This document shows positions 7,504 to 16,295 of a stretch of 64,000 nt of DNA, piece after piece. The translations under genes and the position numbers were made by a program. Each line of letters starts with the position of its first letter. Position 1 is the first letter of the stretch. Below the pieces are notes generated by a model. That model made no database searches. It was not told where the DNA came from and worked only from the letters and a program-made list of their open reading frames with translations. This stretch comes from Piscinibacter lacus (GTDB lineage Bacteria > Pseudomonadota > Gammaproteobacteria > Burkholderiales > Burkholderiaceae_C): NCBI RefSeq assembly GCF_016735685.1, contig NZ_JAERRA010000001.1, positions 372,001 through 436,000 on the forward strand, in the 5' to 3' direction.

Positions 7504-9744
7504 ATGCCCGCCGCCCCCGCACCGGATGCGCCCGAGATGGCCCGCGGCCCCCTGCTGCGGGCCGCGGCGGTCTTCGTCGTCGGCCTGCTGCTGACCCTGG
7601 CCGGCAGCCTGATGCTCTATGACGCCGCCCTGCAGCGCGAACGCCGCGGCCTGGAGGACGAGGCCAGCGCCCGCGCCCGGCAGCTTGAGCTGTCGATCGA
7701 GCTGGCGCTGGAATCGCTGCACGCCCTGCGCGCCCTGTTCGAAGCCGGCCTGCCGGTGGCGGCCGAGGGCTTCGAGCGCTTTGCCCGCGCCGAGGCTGCC
7801 CGCCACCGCGGCACCCTGGCCCTGGGCTGGGCACCGCGCGTGGCCGCGGCCGAGCGGCCGGCCTTCGAGCAGCAGCTCGCCCGCTTGCAGGGCCGGCCGG
7901 GTGCCTTCATCTTCGAATCGACCGGCCACGGCCTGCGCCGCCCGGCCCTGGCGCGGCCGGCGCACTTTCCGCTGCTGCATCTGGCGGCGGTCGAGGGCGG
8001 CGAGATCGAGCCGGGCCAGGACCTGCTGGCGCTCTCGGCGCGCCGCCTGGCCATCGAGGCCGCGCTGGCCAGCGGCCGGCCGGCGGCCACCAAGGTGCGG
8101 CGCGCCGACGCCTGGGGCGCGCCGGGCGAGCTGGTCATCCAGGTCTTCCTGCCGGTGCGCGCGGCCGAGGGCGGGCCGCAGGCGCCGCCGCGCGGCGTGG
8201 TGATGGGGGTGTTCAGCGTCAGCGAGATCCTCGGCCGCGTCTTCGACCCGGTGGCCGAGCGCCTGCGGGTCGCGATCTTCGACCGCGCCGCCCCGGCAGC
8301 CGAGCAGGCGCTCTACACCCTGGGCCTGGACGAGGGCCTGCGCCAGGAGGCCGAGCTGCGCGCGCAGGCCGGGGCCGAGGGCGGCGTGCTGCGGCTGTTC
8401 CAGTTCGCCGACCGGCAGTGGGCCGCCCATCTGCTGCCGCCGGCCGGCCGCAGCCCGCTCAGCACCCTGCTCTGGCCCATGGCCGGCCTGGGCGCCGGCC
8501 TGCTGCTGACCAGCCTGCTGGCGGTCTACCTCTTCGTCGCGCGGGTGCGCGGGCGCCAGCTCTTCATCCTGCACCGCCAGCTCGACGGCGTGCAGCAGCG
8601 CCTGATCGACGAGCAAGTGGCCGCCGAGGTGCAGCGCCGCCTGCGCGAGCAGGCCCAGGCTGCGGCCCGGGCGCGCAGCAGCTTCCTGCAAGCGGCCAGC
8701 CACGACCTGCGCCAGCCGCTGCATGCCCTGTCGCTTTACCTGAACCTGCTGGGCGATGCGCCCGAGCGCGGCCGCGACCCGGTCTTCATGGCCCAGCTTC
8801 AGCACAGCGCAGCGGCGCTGCAGGGCCTCTTCGATGCCCTGCTCGACATCGGCCGGCTGGAGAGCGGCCAGATCGAGCCGGTGCCGCGCCCCTTTGCGCT
8901 GCGGCCGCTGCTGCTGGGCCTGATCGAGGAATCGCGCGTGCTGGCCCAGCGCAAGGGCCTGCGCCTGCTCGACCGGCTGGAGGCGGTCGGCACCGTGTCG
9001 GATCCGCTGCTGATCGAACGCATCGTCCGCAACTTGCTCGTCAATGCCCTGCGCTACACGCCGCAGGGCTGGGTGGCGTTGCGCTGCCGCGTGCGCGGCG
9101 GCCGGCTGCGGCTGCAGGTCTTCGACAGCGGGCCGGGCCTGGCGCCGGCCCAGCGCCGCCGCCTGCTGGACGAGGCGGCCGGTGCCGCTTCCGCCCGCGA
9201 GGGCGCCGGCCTGGGCCTGTCGATCGTGCAGGAGCTGGCGCGCAAGCTCGGTCATCCGCTCAGCCTGCGCAGCCGGCCGGGGCGCGGCAGCGTGCTGACG
9301 CTGGAGCTGCCGCTGGCCGATCCGGCCACCGAGGGCGGCCCGCAAGCCGGCCCGGTAGCGGGCCCGCGGCCCTGGACGGCCGGCCGCGTGCTGCTGGTCG
9401 ACGACGACCCCGAGGTGCGCGCCGCCACCGCCGCGCGCCTGCGCGCCTGGGGCGCGACGGTGGCCGAGGCCGGCAGCCTGGCCGAGGCGCGCCGCGTCCT
9501 GGCCGATCCCGCCCAGTCACCCGGCCTGGTGCTGCTGGACCTGCAACTGCCCGACGGCCGCGGCACCGAGCTGCTGCCGGCCTTGCGCGGGGCCGGCGGC
9601 CGGCCGCTGCCGACTGTCTGGCTGAGCGCCGATCCCGCCGCCGCCGAACTGGCCGGTGCCATCGTGCTACGCAAGCCGGCCAGCGCGCTGAAGCTGCGCT
9701 CCGCCCTGGATGCGGCGGAGCGCGCGGCGCGGTCCGGGGTCTAG
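7504..9744 (+). CDS. CHASE-like hybrid sensor histidine kinase
   Basis: 746 residues from the ATG at 7504; a TTG at 7471 is possible but less likely. TM1 is near residues 15–38. A periplasmic CHASE-like sensor domain spans about 50–310, and TM2 about 320–345. The HisKA box has His400 (ASHDLRQPLHALSLYL). The HATPase region includes NLLVNALRYTPQG and EGAGLGLSIVQELARK. A C-terminal receiver has Asp679 (LLDLQLPDG). The SHDLRQPL form is typical of hybrid kinases paired with LuxR-type regulators. It is encoded back to back with such a regulator. The signal is unknown. Confidence 0.92.
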   Translation: MPAAPAPDAPEMARGPLLRAAAVFVVGLLLTLAGSLMLYDAALQRERRGLEDEASARARQLELSIELALESLHALRALFEAGLPVAAEGFERFARAEAARHRGTLALGWAPRVAAAERPAFEQQLARLQGRPGAFIFESTGHGLRRPALARPAHFPLLHLAAVEGGEIEPGQDLLALSARRLAIEAALASGRPAATKVRRADAWGAPGELVIQVFLPVRAAEGGPQAPPRGVVMGVFSVSEILGRVFDPVAERLRVAIFDRAAPAAEQALYTLGLDEGLRQEAELRAQAGAEGGVLRLFQFADRQWAAHLLPPAGRSPLSTLLWPMAGLGAGLLLTSLLAVYLFVARVRGRQLFILHRQLDGVQQRLIDEQVAAEVQRRLREQAQAAARARSSFLQAASHDLRQPLHALSLYLNLLGDAPERGRDPVFMAQLQHSAAALQGLFDALLDIGRLESGQIEPVPRPFALRPLLLGLIEESRVLAQRKGLRLLDRLEAVGTVSDPLLIERIVRNLLVNALRYTPQGWVALRCRVRGGRLRLQVFDSGPGLAPAQRRRLLDEAAGAASAREGAGLGLSIVQELARKLGHPLSLRSRPGRGSVLTLELPLADPATEGGPQAGPVAGPRPWTAGRVLLVDDDPEVRAATAARLRAWGATVAEAGSLAEARRVLADPAQSPGLVLLDLQLPDGRGTELLPALRGAGGRPLPTVWLSADPAAAELAGAIVLRKPASALKLRSALDAAERAARSGV

Positions 9745-9756
9745 TTCTGCACAGGC

Positions 9757-9777
9757 TTCGGGTGATTCCAACCCGAA
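9757..9777 (+). terminator. Hairpin after the histidine kinase gene
   Basis: TTCGGGT (9757–9763) pairs exactly with ACCCGAA (9771–9777) across a seven-base loop, 12 bases after the kinase stop codon. There is no U-tract, so it may be a weak terminator or a leader structure for the small gene that follows. Confidence 0.4.
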
Positions 9778-9812
9778 ACGCAAAACTGATCGGACAAGCA
9801 TCAGATCCCCTG

Positions 9813-9834
9813 AAGGTTCACCATAGCGAACCTT
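9813..9834 (+). promoter_or_regulatory. Inverted repeat in the leader of the 53-aa gene
   Basis: AAGGTTC (9813–9819) and GAACCTT (9828–9834) are exact reverse complements around an eight-base spacer. The repeat ends about 20 bases before the ATG at 9855 and 8 bases before its GAGGGA ribosome site. It could be an operator or an RNA hairpin that affects translation. Confidence 0.5.
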
Positions 9835-9854
9835 ATCAATCGAGGGAAAACACC

Positions 9855-10016
9855 ATGACCCGCAGCACCCTGGCCGCCGTCCGCAAGGAACAGCACGCGC
9901 TTGAAGCCCGCCTGGCCCGCATGAGCGACGCCGAGCCGACCTTCCATCTGGATCGTCTGGTGCTGGCCACGGCGGCCATCTGGACCGTGTTCACCGTGGC
10001 GATGGTCGCGGCCTGA
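9855..10016 (+). CDS. Small single-span membrane protein, unknown
   Basis: 53 residues. An N-terminal charged helix (KEQHALEARLARMSD) is followed by one hydrophobic segment at the C-terminus (LATAAIWTVFTVAMV). The ATG at 9855 has a good GAGGGA ribosome site about seven bases upstream, which singles it out from overlapping frames. I do not recognise the family. It follows the hybrid kinase gene, separated by 110 bases holding two hairpins, and converges on the GT2 gene at the end of the polysaccharide block. A role as a small regulator or target of the two-component system is only a guess. Confidence 0.65.
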   Translation: MTRSTLAAVRKEQHALEARLARMSDAEPTFHLDRLVLATAAIWTVFTVAMVAA

Positions 10017-10047
10017 GCAGGCCGACGGAGGCCCCGATCCCCGAGGC

Positions 10048-11085
10048 CTACTTGTATTCGATCAGCCGCGCCGCCTGGCCGCGCCAGCGGCGCCAGGCAT
10101 AGGTGAGCACGCCGGCCGATTCGGCCAGCTTGCCGAGCACGCTGTAGGCCGCGCGCAGGCGCCGCCAGGCCGGGGTGTCGGGCAGGGCATTGACGCCCGG
10201 CGGCACCGGCCGGCGCGACAGCCGCAGCCACTGCGCCAGCAGCAGCAGCGCCGGCAGCAGGCCGAGCAGCCCGCCGCCCGCGGCCACCGCCAGCAGGCCC
10301 AGGGCCGCCAGCAGGGGCAGCAGCAGCCCCCAGAGCAGGGCGCGGCGGGTCTGCGCGACGCAGTGCCGCTCCGGCGGCGCGCCATGCAGGGCCGCGCCCT
10401 CGGCATAGGCATGGCCAGCGCGGCGGTTGCGCTGCCACCACTGGCCCAGGCGGTGGATGGCCGCGTCGTGGCGGCTCATCTCAGCATCCAGCCGCCAGAT
10501 GCGGCCACCGGCGGCGCGCAGGCGCACGCAAAGCTCGGGCTCCTCGCCGGCGATCAGGCTGTCGCGGTAGCCGCCGGCGGCTTGCAGGGCCGCGGCGCGC
10601 ATCAGCACGTCGCCGCCGCAGGCCCGGGCCTCGCCGATGGGGGTGGCCCATTCCTCGTCGCAGAGCCGGTTGTAGACCGAGGCTTCGGGGAAGCGCTCGC
10701 GGCGCCGGCCGCAGACGGCGACGACCTCCGGCCGCCCGGCCAGGAACTGCGCGGCCTGCGGCAGCCAGTCGGCATCGATCTCGCAATCGCCGTCGATGAA
10801 CTGCAGGGCCTCGGTGTCGGGCCAGCGCGCCAGGGCGTGGCGCCAGCCGGTGTTGCGGGCGCGGGCGGCGGTGAAGGGGCGGCTGAGGTCCAGGTCCAGC
10901 ACCTCGGCGCCGAGGGCGCGGGCGGCCTCGGCCGAGCCGTCGGTCGAGCCCGAATCGACATAGACCAGCCGCTCACAGCCCGCCCGCAGCGAGTGCAGGC
11001 AGGCCAGCAGCCGGGCCCCTTCGTTGCGGCCGATCACGACGGCAGCGACCCGCAGCGCCAGCGGGCCGGAAGCGGCAGCCCTCAT
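10048..11085 (-). CDS. Glycosyltransferase family 2
   Basis: 345 residues. The GT-A domain at about 10–235 has VVIGRNEGARL at the nucleotide-binding start, VDSGSTDGSAE, and the metal-binding DGDCEI motif; IAGEEPELC and the acidic site downstream also fit GT2. Two hydrophobic segments at about 245–285 suggest membrane association. It probably adds a sugar to the lipid-linked repeat unit on the cytoplasmic face. Its start lies one base after the stop of the Wzy-like gene, so it closes the minus-strand wzc–ATPase–wzy–GT2 operon. Confidence 0.9.
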   Translation of the reverse strand: MRAAASGPLALRVAAVVIGRNEGARLLACLHSLRAGCERLVYVDSGSTDGSAEAARALGAEVLDLDLSRPFTAARARNTGWRHALARWPDTEALQFIDGDCEIDADWLPQAAQFLAGRPEVVAVCGRRRERFPEASVYNRLCDEEWATPIGEARACGGDVLMRAAALQAAGGYRDSLIAGEEPELCVRLRAAGGRIWRLDAEMSRHDAAIHRLGQWWQRNRRAGHAYAEGAALHGAPPERHCVAQTRRALLWGLLLPLLAALGLLAVAAGGGLLGLLPALLLLAQWLRLSRRPVPPGVNALPDTPAWRRLRAAYSVLGKLAESAGVLTYAWRRWRGQAARLIEYK

Positions 11086-11086
11086 C

Positions 11087-12538
11087 TCATCGCACCGGCG
11101 TGGGGCCGGCGGTCCAGAACACGCGCCGCAGCGCGGCCGCGAGGCCGGCCATGATCCAGAAGATCTTCAGCTCCTGCGAATGGCCGCCGATGCCGCAGAG
11201 GTAGAAGGACACCAGGCAGGCCAGCAGGCAGGCGGCAAGTTCGCCCTCCCGGCTGTCGGCATCGGCGCGGGCCACCTGGAGCAGCTCGCGCAGCAGCAGG
11301 GCATAGGCCAGCATCAGCGGGATCAGGCCCAGCAGGCCGTGCTGCACCCAGATGTCGAGGTAGAGGTTGTGGGCGCGCAGCAGGTGGGCGGGTTCGTCGC
11401 CGCTGAGGTCGCGGCGCTCCCATTCGGCGCCGATCTCGCTGGTCGAGCGGGTGATGAACTGCGGGCCGTACTGCTGGTAGCCGTGGCCGAGGAGCGGCTT
11501 GTCGGCGATCAGGTCCAGGGCCATGTTGAAGATCTCGCGCCGCATCGGCGTGCTGCCCTCCTCGATGTACTCCTTGGAGGTGAAGCGTTCGATGAAGCCG
11601 GCGGGCAGCCACAGCGGCGCGGTGACGCCGGCCAGCACCGTGAGGGCGATGACGGGCGCGAGCGCGATGCGCCGCATCCAGACCAGCAGCAGGATCGCGC
11701 CGGCCAGGCCGACCATGGGCGTACGGGTGTAGGAAAAGATCAGGCCGGCGAACTGCAAGAGGGCGGCCCCCGTGACCGCGGCTCGGATCCACAGGCCGGG
11801 GTAGGCCCGCCACCAGTAGAGGCACAGCGGCAGCGCGGTGGCCATGGTGTAGCTGAACCAGTTCGCATCGCCGATGCCGCCGGTCACCCGCTTGATGACG
11901 GTCGACAGGGAGTTGTCGTCCACGTGGGCGCCCAGGCCGATGCCATCGAAGGCCAGTTGCACGCCCGGCAGGAAACGCTCGACCATGGCCAGGCCGGCGG
12001 CCACGGTGGCAGTGAGCGTCAGCGAAGCCGCCGCCACCGTCAGCCCGCGCCGGGTGACGGCCAGGTTGGCCACCAGCAGGTAGGGCAGGAACATCACTGC
12101 GTACTTGCCGATGCCGGTGAGCGAATCGTCGAAGACCGGCGTGAGCACCGGTCCCATCAGCACCACCAGGCCGAACAGGCCCAGCGGCAGCATGTGCGGG
12201 GCGAAGGTCGGCGGGATGTGCTCGCGCACCGCATGCACCAGCCAGACGCCCAGCGCCAGCAGCAGGGCCAGCTTGGACGGTGCGAGCAGGCTGATGCCGC
12301 CCGGCGAATAGCTGCCGAACAGCCAGATCACCTGCGTCAGCACGATCAGCGGCAGCGTGACCAGGGGATCGTGCAGCGTCCACAGCACGAAGACCAGCAC
12401 CACGCCGACCAGCAGCACCGGCATGCCGCCGCCAGCCATCGTCAGCAGGGCCGAGACCGCGACAGCCGCGATCACCCAGGCCAGCAGGCGCCGGGTGGAA
12501 TCCGGATCGGGCAGGGAATCGCTGAGCGGTCTCGACAT
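11087..12538 (-). CDS. O-antigen polymerase/ligase (Wzy/WaaL-like)
   Basis: 483 residues with about ten to twelve transmembrane helices and a large periplasmic loop at roughly 290–390. That loop carries the RAHNLYLDIWVQHGLLGLIP segment characteristic of the Wzy_C/O-antigen-ligase family, after GHGYQQYGPQ. Such proteins polymerise repeat units, or ligate glycans, at the periplasmic side of the membrane. In this setting, with a Wzc-like co-polymerase and a flippase, polymerisation of exopolysaccharide is the best reading. It is in tight operon order with the GT2 downstream and 85 bases from the ATPase gene upstream. Confidence 0.87.
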   Translation of the reverse strand: MSRPLSDSLPDPDSTRRLLAWVIAAVAVSALLTMAGGGMPVLLVGVVLVFVLWTLHDPLVTLPLIVLTQVIWLFGSYSPGGISLLAPSKLALLLALGVWLVHAVREHIPPTFAPHMLPLGLFGLVVLMGPVLTPVFDDSLTGIGKYAVMFLPYLLVANLAVTRRGLTVAAASLTLTATVAAGLAMVERFLPGVQLAFDGIGLGAHVDDNSLSTVIKRVTGGIGDANWFSYTMATALPLCLYWWRAYPGLWIRAAVTGAALLQFAGLIFSYTRTPMVGLAGAILLLVWMRRIALAPVIALTVLAGVTAPLWLPAGFIERFTSKEYIEEGSTPMRREIFNMALDLIADKPLLGHGYQQYGPQFITRSTSEIGAEWERRDLSGDEPAHLLRAHNLYLDIWVQHGLLGLIPLMLAYALLLRELLQVARADADSREGELAACLLACLVSFYLCGIGGHSQELKIFWIMAGLAAALRRVFWTAGPTPVR

Positions 12539-12623
12539 CGGGGCGGTTCAGGACGGAGCCGGGGACCAGGATGGAATCGACCCGGCCGTGCGCCCCTGGG
12601 GGCAGCCCGGGCCGGGCGCGGCC

Positions 12624-13289
12624 TCAGACCGCCAGGCGACGGGTCGAGCGCGGCCAGTAGCGGCCGCAGCGGTTCAGGACGGCGCCGAGCAGGCGCGCAT
12701 GGCGCCGGTCGAGCACGCCGCGCAGGTATTCGAGCGCACCGACGCGGGTCTCGTCCATCTCGATGACGGCCAGGCCGCCGTCGCTGGCGGCGATCAGGTC
12801 GATGCCCTCGGCATGCTGCAGCAGGGCCGGCACGTCCCAGATCGTGTAAGCGTAGTCCTCGCGGTCGGCCTGGGCCAGTGCGGCCAGTAGGCGGTCCGAG
12901 GCCGAGGCCAGGCCCATGCGGTCCTTGGGCGGCGAGCCTGGGCCGAGCAGGTGCAGGGCCGGCTGGCGCGCGAAGGGCTGCGAGGGCAGCGGGCTGTTCA
13001 TGTCCCAGCCCCAGAGGCCCGGGCCTTCGAAGGGCAGGCCGCTCTCGTCGCGCAGCACCCGCTTGTGCAGATTGGCCTGCACCAGCAGCACCCGGCCGCC
13101 CGCCGGCTGGCCGCCGGCAAAGGCCAGGGCCAGATGCGCGGCCACCGTGCTTGCGCCTTCCTTGCCGCTGGCGCCGAAGACGACGATGTGGCGCGGACGC
13201 GGCTCGCGTGCTTCCAGCTCGCGACGCAGCCGGGTGAATTCATCGCCCAGGGTGTGGGAGCTGAGGAGGGACTTCAGGTTCACGCTCAC
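12624..13289 (-). CDS. BY-kinase-like (CpsD/CapB) ATPase with aberrant P-loop
   Basis: 221 residues, size and fold of the cytoplasmic partner of Wzc-type co-polymerases. The Walker A region reads FGASGKEGASTVAAHLA. In CpsD-type kinases a Lys precedes the Ser/Thr (GEGKST), whereas here the Lys lies earlier and Ala occupies that place. A Walker B-like strand (YTIWDVP) follows. The C-terminus (RYWPRSTRRLAV) lacks the Tyr-rich tail used for autophosphorylation. The GTG at 13289 overlaps the upstream stop (GTGA). It may bind nucleotide weakly or act as a structural partner of the co-polymerase. Confidence 0.8.
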   Translation of the reverse strand: MSVNLKSLLSSHTLGDEFTRLRRELEAREPRPRHIVVFGASGKEGASTVAAHLALAFAGGQPAGGRVLLVQANLHKRVLRDESGLPFEGPGLWGWDMNSPLPSQPFARQPALHLLGPGSPPKDRMGLASASDRLLAALAQADREDYAYTIWDVPALLQHAEGIDLIAASDGGLAVIEMDETRVGALEYLRGVLDRRHARLLGAVLNRCGRYWPRSTRRLAV

Positions 13290-14890
13290 GACCGGACCTC
13301 CGGCAGACGCACCAGCACCGGCACGCCAAGGACTTGGGCGACCCGATCCCGCGAGTGGACCGAGGGACGCAGCGCGTCACGCAGGATGAAGAAGCCCAGG
13401 CTGGCCAGCAGGCCGGCGCCGAGCGAGACAAGGAAGAGCAGCATGGCGCGCGGACGCACCGGCTTCACGCTGGCCACCGGCTCGCCGATCATGGCCACGT
13501 TCGAGATCTCGGCGGTGTCCAGCGCCTCTTGGATGCGCGCCTCGTCGAGGCGCTGGACAAAGAGGCGGTAGCTCTGCTCGGCGCTGGCGGCCTCGCGGTC
13601 GAGGCGGCGGGCCTCCTCGCCGAGCTGGGCCACGCGCTCGATCTCGGCCTCGACCTCGGACAAGGCCTCGGCCTGGCGCGAGGCCATGGCATTGACGCCG
13701 GCCAGCCGGGTGCGACGGTCGGTGAGCGCCCGCTCCAGGTCGTTGCGGGCGGGGCTGACCTCGAAGGTCTGCTGCGCGACAAAGGAAGACTGGGTGCGGG
13801 CCAGCAAGGCCTCCAGCTCCCTGATCTGCGCTTCCTCGTCCCGCACGCGCTGGCTGTTGGTCGCGAAGTTCAGGCGCAGGGTCGAGAGCACGGCCTTGCG
13901 TTCGAGGATGCGGCCCTGCAAGCTCTGCACCGCCGGGCTGACCTGCTCGACGCGCTGGGTCAGCTTCTCGGCGGGCTGCGCGGCCAGGGCCTGCTCGCTG
14001 CTGGTGATCTCGGAGGTGATCTGGCTGCGCAGCTCCTTGGTTCGGGTCAGGGCCTGAAGCGCATCATGTCGGCGCACCAGAAGCTGCTTGTGCTGCTCCT
14101 GGTAGTCCCAGACGGCATCGCGCTCGCCGAAGCTGCGGCGCTTGGCCTCGATGGCAGCCAGCTCCTCGCGCAACTCGGCCACGCGGGCTTCGAGGAACTC
14201 GGTCGAGCCGGGCGTCTTGAAGACTTTGATGTGCTCGGCCTGGTAGAGCTCCAGCAGGCGCTTGAGCACATGCACGCCAGCCTCGGGATTGGCCGCGAAC
14301 ATCTTCACCGAGATCACGTCCGAGCGCTTCACCGACTCGGTGCGGATGCTGCCCTGCAGGGTCAGCACGACCCGCTCGAAAGGCGTCAGCCGCTTCTCCA
14401 GGCCGATCCAGATCAGGGCTTCCGTCCAGGCATCGCGCACCGCGCGGGTCACCGTCTTGAACTGCGCCTTGATCTTCTGCAGCAGGGTCTGCGGCGGCGG
14501 TTCGGCCAGGAAGTAGTCGACGCCCAGCTCCTTGACCACGCGCTCGATGAGCGCAGGGCTGCTGAGGATCTCCAGCTCCGACATCACGTCCTCGGTGCGC
14601 TTGTAGGGCGTGGCCGAGATCTGTGCGGTGCCGGCGACCGGGGGCGGCGTCTGTTCCCGGCCCAGCTTGACGAGCAGGCTGGCCGAAACCTCGTAGCTGC
14701 TGGTCAGGAAGGGCAGGGCAATCAGCACGCCGATGCCGAAGGCCAGCACGGTGGCGAAAACCCATTTCCAGTGGCGGATGACGACGACCATGAGGCCGTC
14801 GAGGCTCACCGTCGGGACGGTCACCCGGGGGGCATCGCGAGGCTCAACCTCGGGGCTCCGGGGGGTGGTTTGGCGGTAGGCGAAAGCCAA
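13286..14890 (-). CDS. Wzc/GumC-like polysaccharide co-polymerase
   Basis: Polysaccharide chain-length/transport protein with an N-terminal TM (WKWVFATVLAFGIGVLIALPF), a Wzz domain, a long periplasmic coiled-coil region, a GNVR-like segment near the end and a C-terminal TM (AMLLFLVSLGAGLLASLGFF). It lacks a fused kinase domain; the separate BY-kinase-like gene follows with a GTGA overlap. The start is uncertain: a TTG at 14890 has GGAG eight bases upstream and gives 534 residues, while the frame stays open to 15094. It controls polymerisation and export with the Wza-like lipoprotein at 29.7 kb. Confidence 0.88.
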   Translation of the reverse strand: MAFAYRQTTPRSPEVEPRDAPRVTVPTVSLDGLMVVVIRHWKWVFATVLAFGIGVLIALPFLTSSYEVSASLLVKLGREQTPPPVAGTAQISATPYKRTEDVMSELEILSSPALIERVVKELGVDYFLAEPPPQTLLQKIKAQFKTVTRAVRDAWTEALIWIGLEKRLTPFERVVLTLQGSIRTESVKRSDVISVKMFAANPEAGVHVLKRLLELYQAEHIKVFKTPGSTEFLEARVAELREELAAIEAKRRSFGERDAVWDYQEQHKQLLVRRHDALQALTRTKELRSQITSEITSSEQALAAQPAEKLTQRVEQVSPAVQSLQGRILERKAVLSTLRLNFATNSQRVRDEEAQIRELEALLARTQSSFVAQQTFEVSPARNDLERALTDRRTRLAGVNAMASRQAEALSEVEAEIERVAQLGEEARRLDREAASAEQSYRLFVQRLDEARIQEALDTAEISNVAMIGEPVASVKPVRPRAMLLFLVSLGAGLLASLGFFILRDALRPSVHSRDRVAQVLGVPVLVRLPEVRS

Positions 14891-14996
14891 GGGACGGACT
14901 CCGTCAGTTCTGCGAAGGTTGCTTGTACAGCACCTTCCGTGCTCAGTTACAGGCCGTCCCCCTTGAAACAGGGGGAGGCTTGCAGGAGCTTGAAAG

Positions 14997-15012
14997 GTGT
15001 CGTTTGCGACAC
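14997..15012. promoter_or_regulatory. Palindrome GTGTCG-TTTG-CGACAC between divergent polysaccharide operons
   Basis: GTGTCG (14997–15002) and CGACAC (15007–15012) are exact reverse complements around TTTG. The site lies in the roughly 220-base divergent region between the wzc-like gene and the acyltransferase gene, a natural place for an operator controlling both operons. A related but incomplete sequence, GTGTCTTGCGAC, occurs at 24453–24464 upstream of the sugar transferase gene. Confidence 0.45.
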
Positions 15013-15109
15013 TGCGCCGCGCATCGGTCGGGCTCGGCCTGCCGCTGCTTCCGCAGGCACAGGGCCTGCATGAATCGATGCGTTCTTCACGCACCCAACC
15101 GGATCGACG

Positions 15110-16255
15110 ATGAGCAAGACGAAGGCGTCAGCGCCGCGACTGTATGGCATTCAAGGCCTTCGTGGCCTCGCGGTCCTGATGGTGTTCTCCGTTCATCTTT
15201 ACGAAGTCGAACGCAAGTACAGCCATGGCCCGCGCCTGCTGGGCGACTGGATCCACTTGTCGAACTTCGGCCTGGATCTGTTCTTTGTGATCAGCGGTTT
15301 CGTGCTGACCTTCCTTGCCTTCGGCCACTTCGCCGAGCGGAGCTACCTCAAGTCCTACGCCTACAACCGGGTGACCCGGGTCTATCCGACCTACCTGCTC
15401 TACACCCTGCCGCTGGTGCCGATCTACCTGTTCAAGCCGACGCTCTTCAATGCGACCGACGGCCACCAGGTCGACCTGTTCCGAACCTTGCTGTTGCTTC
15501 CTGACGTAACGCTTCCGCTGATTCCTGTGGCCTGGACGCTGCATCACGAATTGGTCTTCTACCTGTTGTTTGCGGGCGTGCTGCTGTTCCGCGAGACGCT
15601 GCTGCCGCGCTTCATCGCCCTGGGCTTCGTCGCCATGGCGGTGCTGGCGACGGCCGGCGCCCTCATCCCGCGGGCCGAGCAGGGCGCCTTCGCCCGCGTG
15701 CTGCTCAACCCGATCAACTTCGACTTCCTCTTCGGCATGGTCCTGGCCTGGCTGATCCACAAGGGCGAGCGCCGCGCCGCCCTGCCCTGCCTGCTGCTCG
15801 GCGTGGCCCTGGCCGTGGGCGGCTACTTCGGCTTCTATGCGCTGACGGGCGCGGACTGGATCGGCAACTACCACTCGCACCAGCTCTTCGGCCTGCCGGC
15901 CGGCTACCACGCGCTGTATGTGTTCGGCCTGCCGGCGGCGCTGGTGGTCTACGGCATCGTCGTGCTGGAGATCGAGAAGGGCTGGGTCTTCGGCCGGGCG
16001 ATCGCCTGGGTCGGCGATGCCTCGTATTCCATCTACCTGACCCATGTGATGGTGATCGTGCTGGCCGGCCGCCTCTGGGGCAGCTTCGGCGTGCCGGGCT
16101 GGCCGGCGCACCTGGCTTTCCTGGCCGGCACTGTCGCTCTCGGCTTGGGCCTGGGCACCCTGGCCTACCACCTGTTCGAGAAGCGGCTGACCGGCTTCTT
16201 CCGCCAGCACGACCCCGCCCGCCGCGCCAAGCTGCGCGCGGCGGCGCAGGCCTGA
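15110..16255 (+). CDS. Acyltransferase family 3 membrane protein (OafA-like)
   Basis: 381 residues with about ten TM helices. The N-terminal GIQGLRGLAVLMVFSVHLYE carries the conserved Arg and His of acyltransferase-3 proteins, and FFVISGFVLTF follows. These enzymes O-acylate sugars using acyl donors from the cytoplasm; acetylation or succinylation of the exopolysaccharide is likely. It opens the plus-strand block, and its start is about 220 bases from the divergent wzc-like gene. The ATG at 15110 has no strong ribosome site. Confidence 0.9.
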   Translation: MSKTKASAPRLYGIQGLRGLAVLMVFSVHLYEVERKYSHGPRLLGDWIHLSNFGLDLFFVISGFVLTFLAFGHFAERSYLKSYAYNRVTRVYPTYLLYTLPLVPIYLFKPTLFNATDGHQVDLFRTLLLLPDVTLPLIPVAWTLHHELVFYLLFAGVLLFRETLLPRFIALGFVAMAVLATAGALIPRAEQGAFARVLLNPINFDFLFGMVLAWLIHKGERRAALPCLLLGVALAVGGYFGFYALTGADWIGNYHSHQLFGLPAGYHALYVFGLPAALVVYGIVVLEIEKGWVFGRAIAWVGDASYSIYLTHVMVIVLAGRLWGSFGVPGWPAHLAFLAGTVALGLGLGTLAYHLFEKRLTGFFRQHDPARRAKLRAAAQA

Positions 16256-16295
16256 TGCCGCGCCGCTGCGGCCCGCGACCGGCGGGGGCTGGCGC

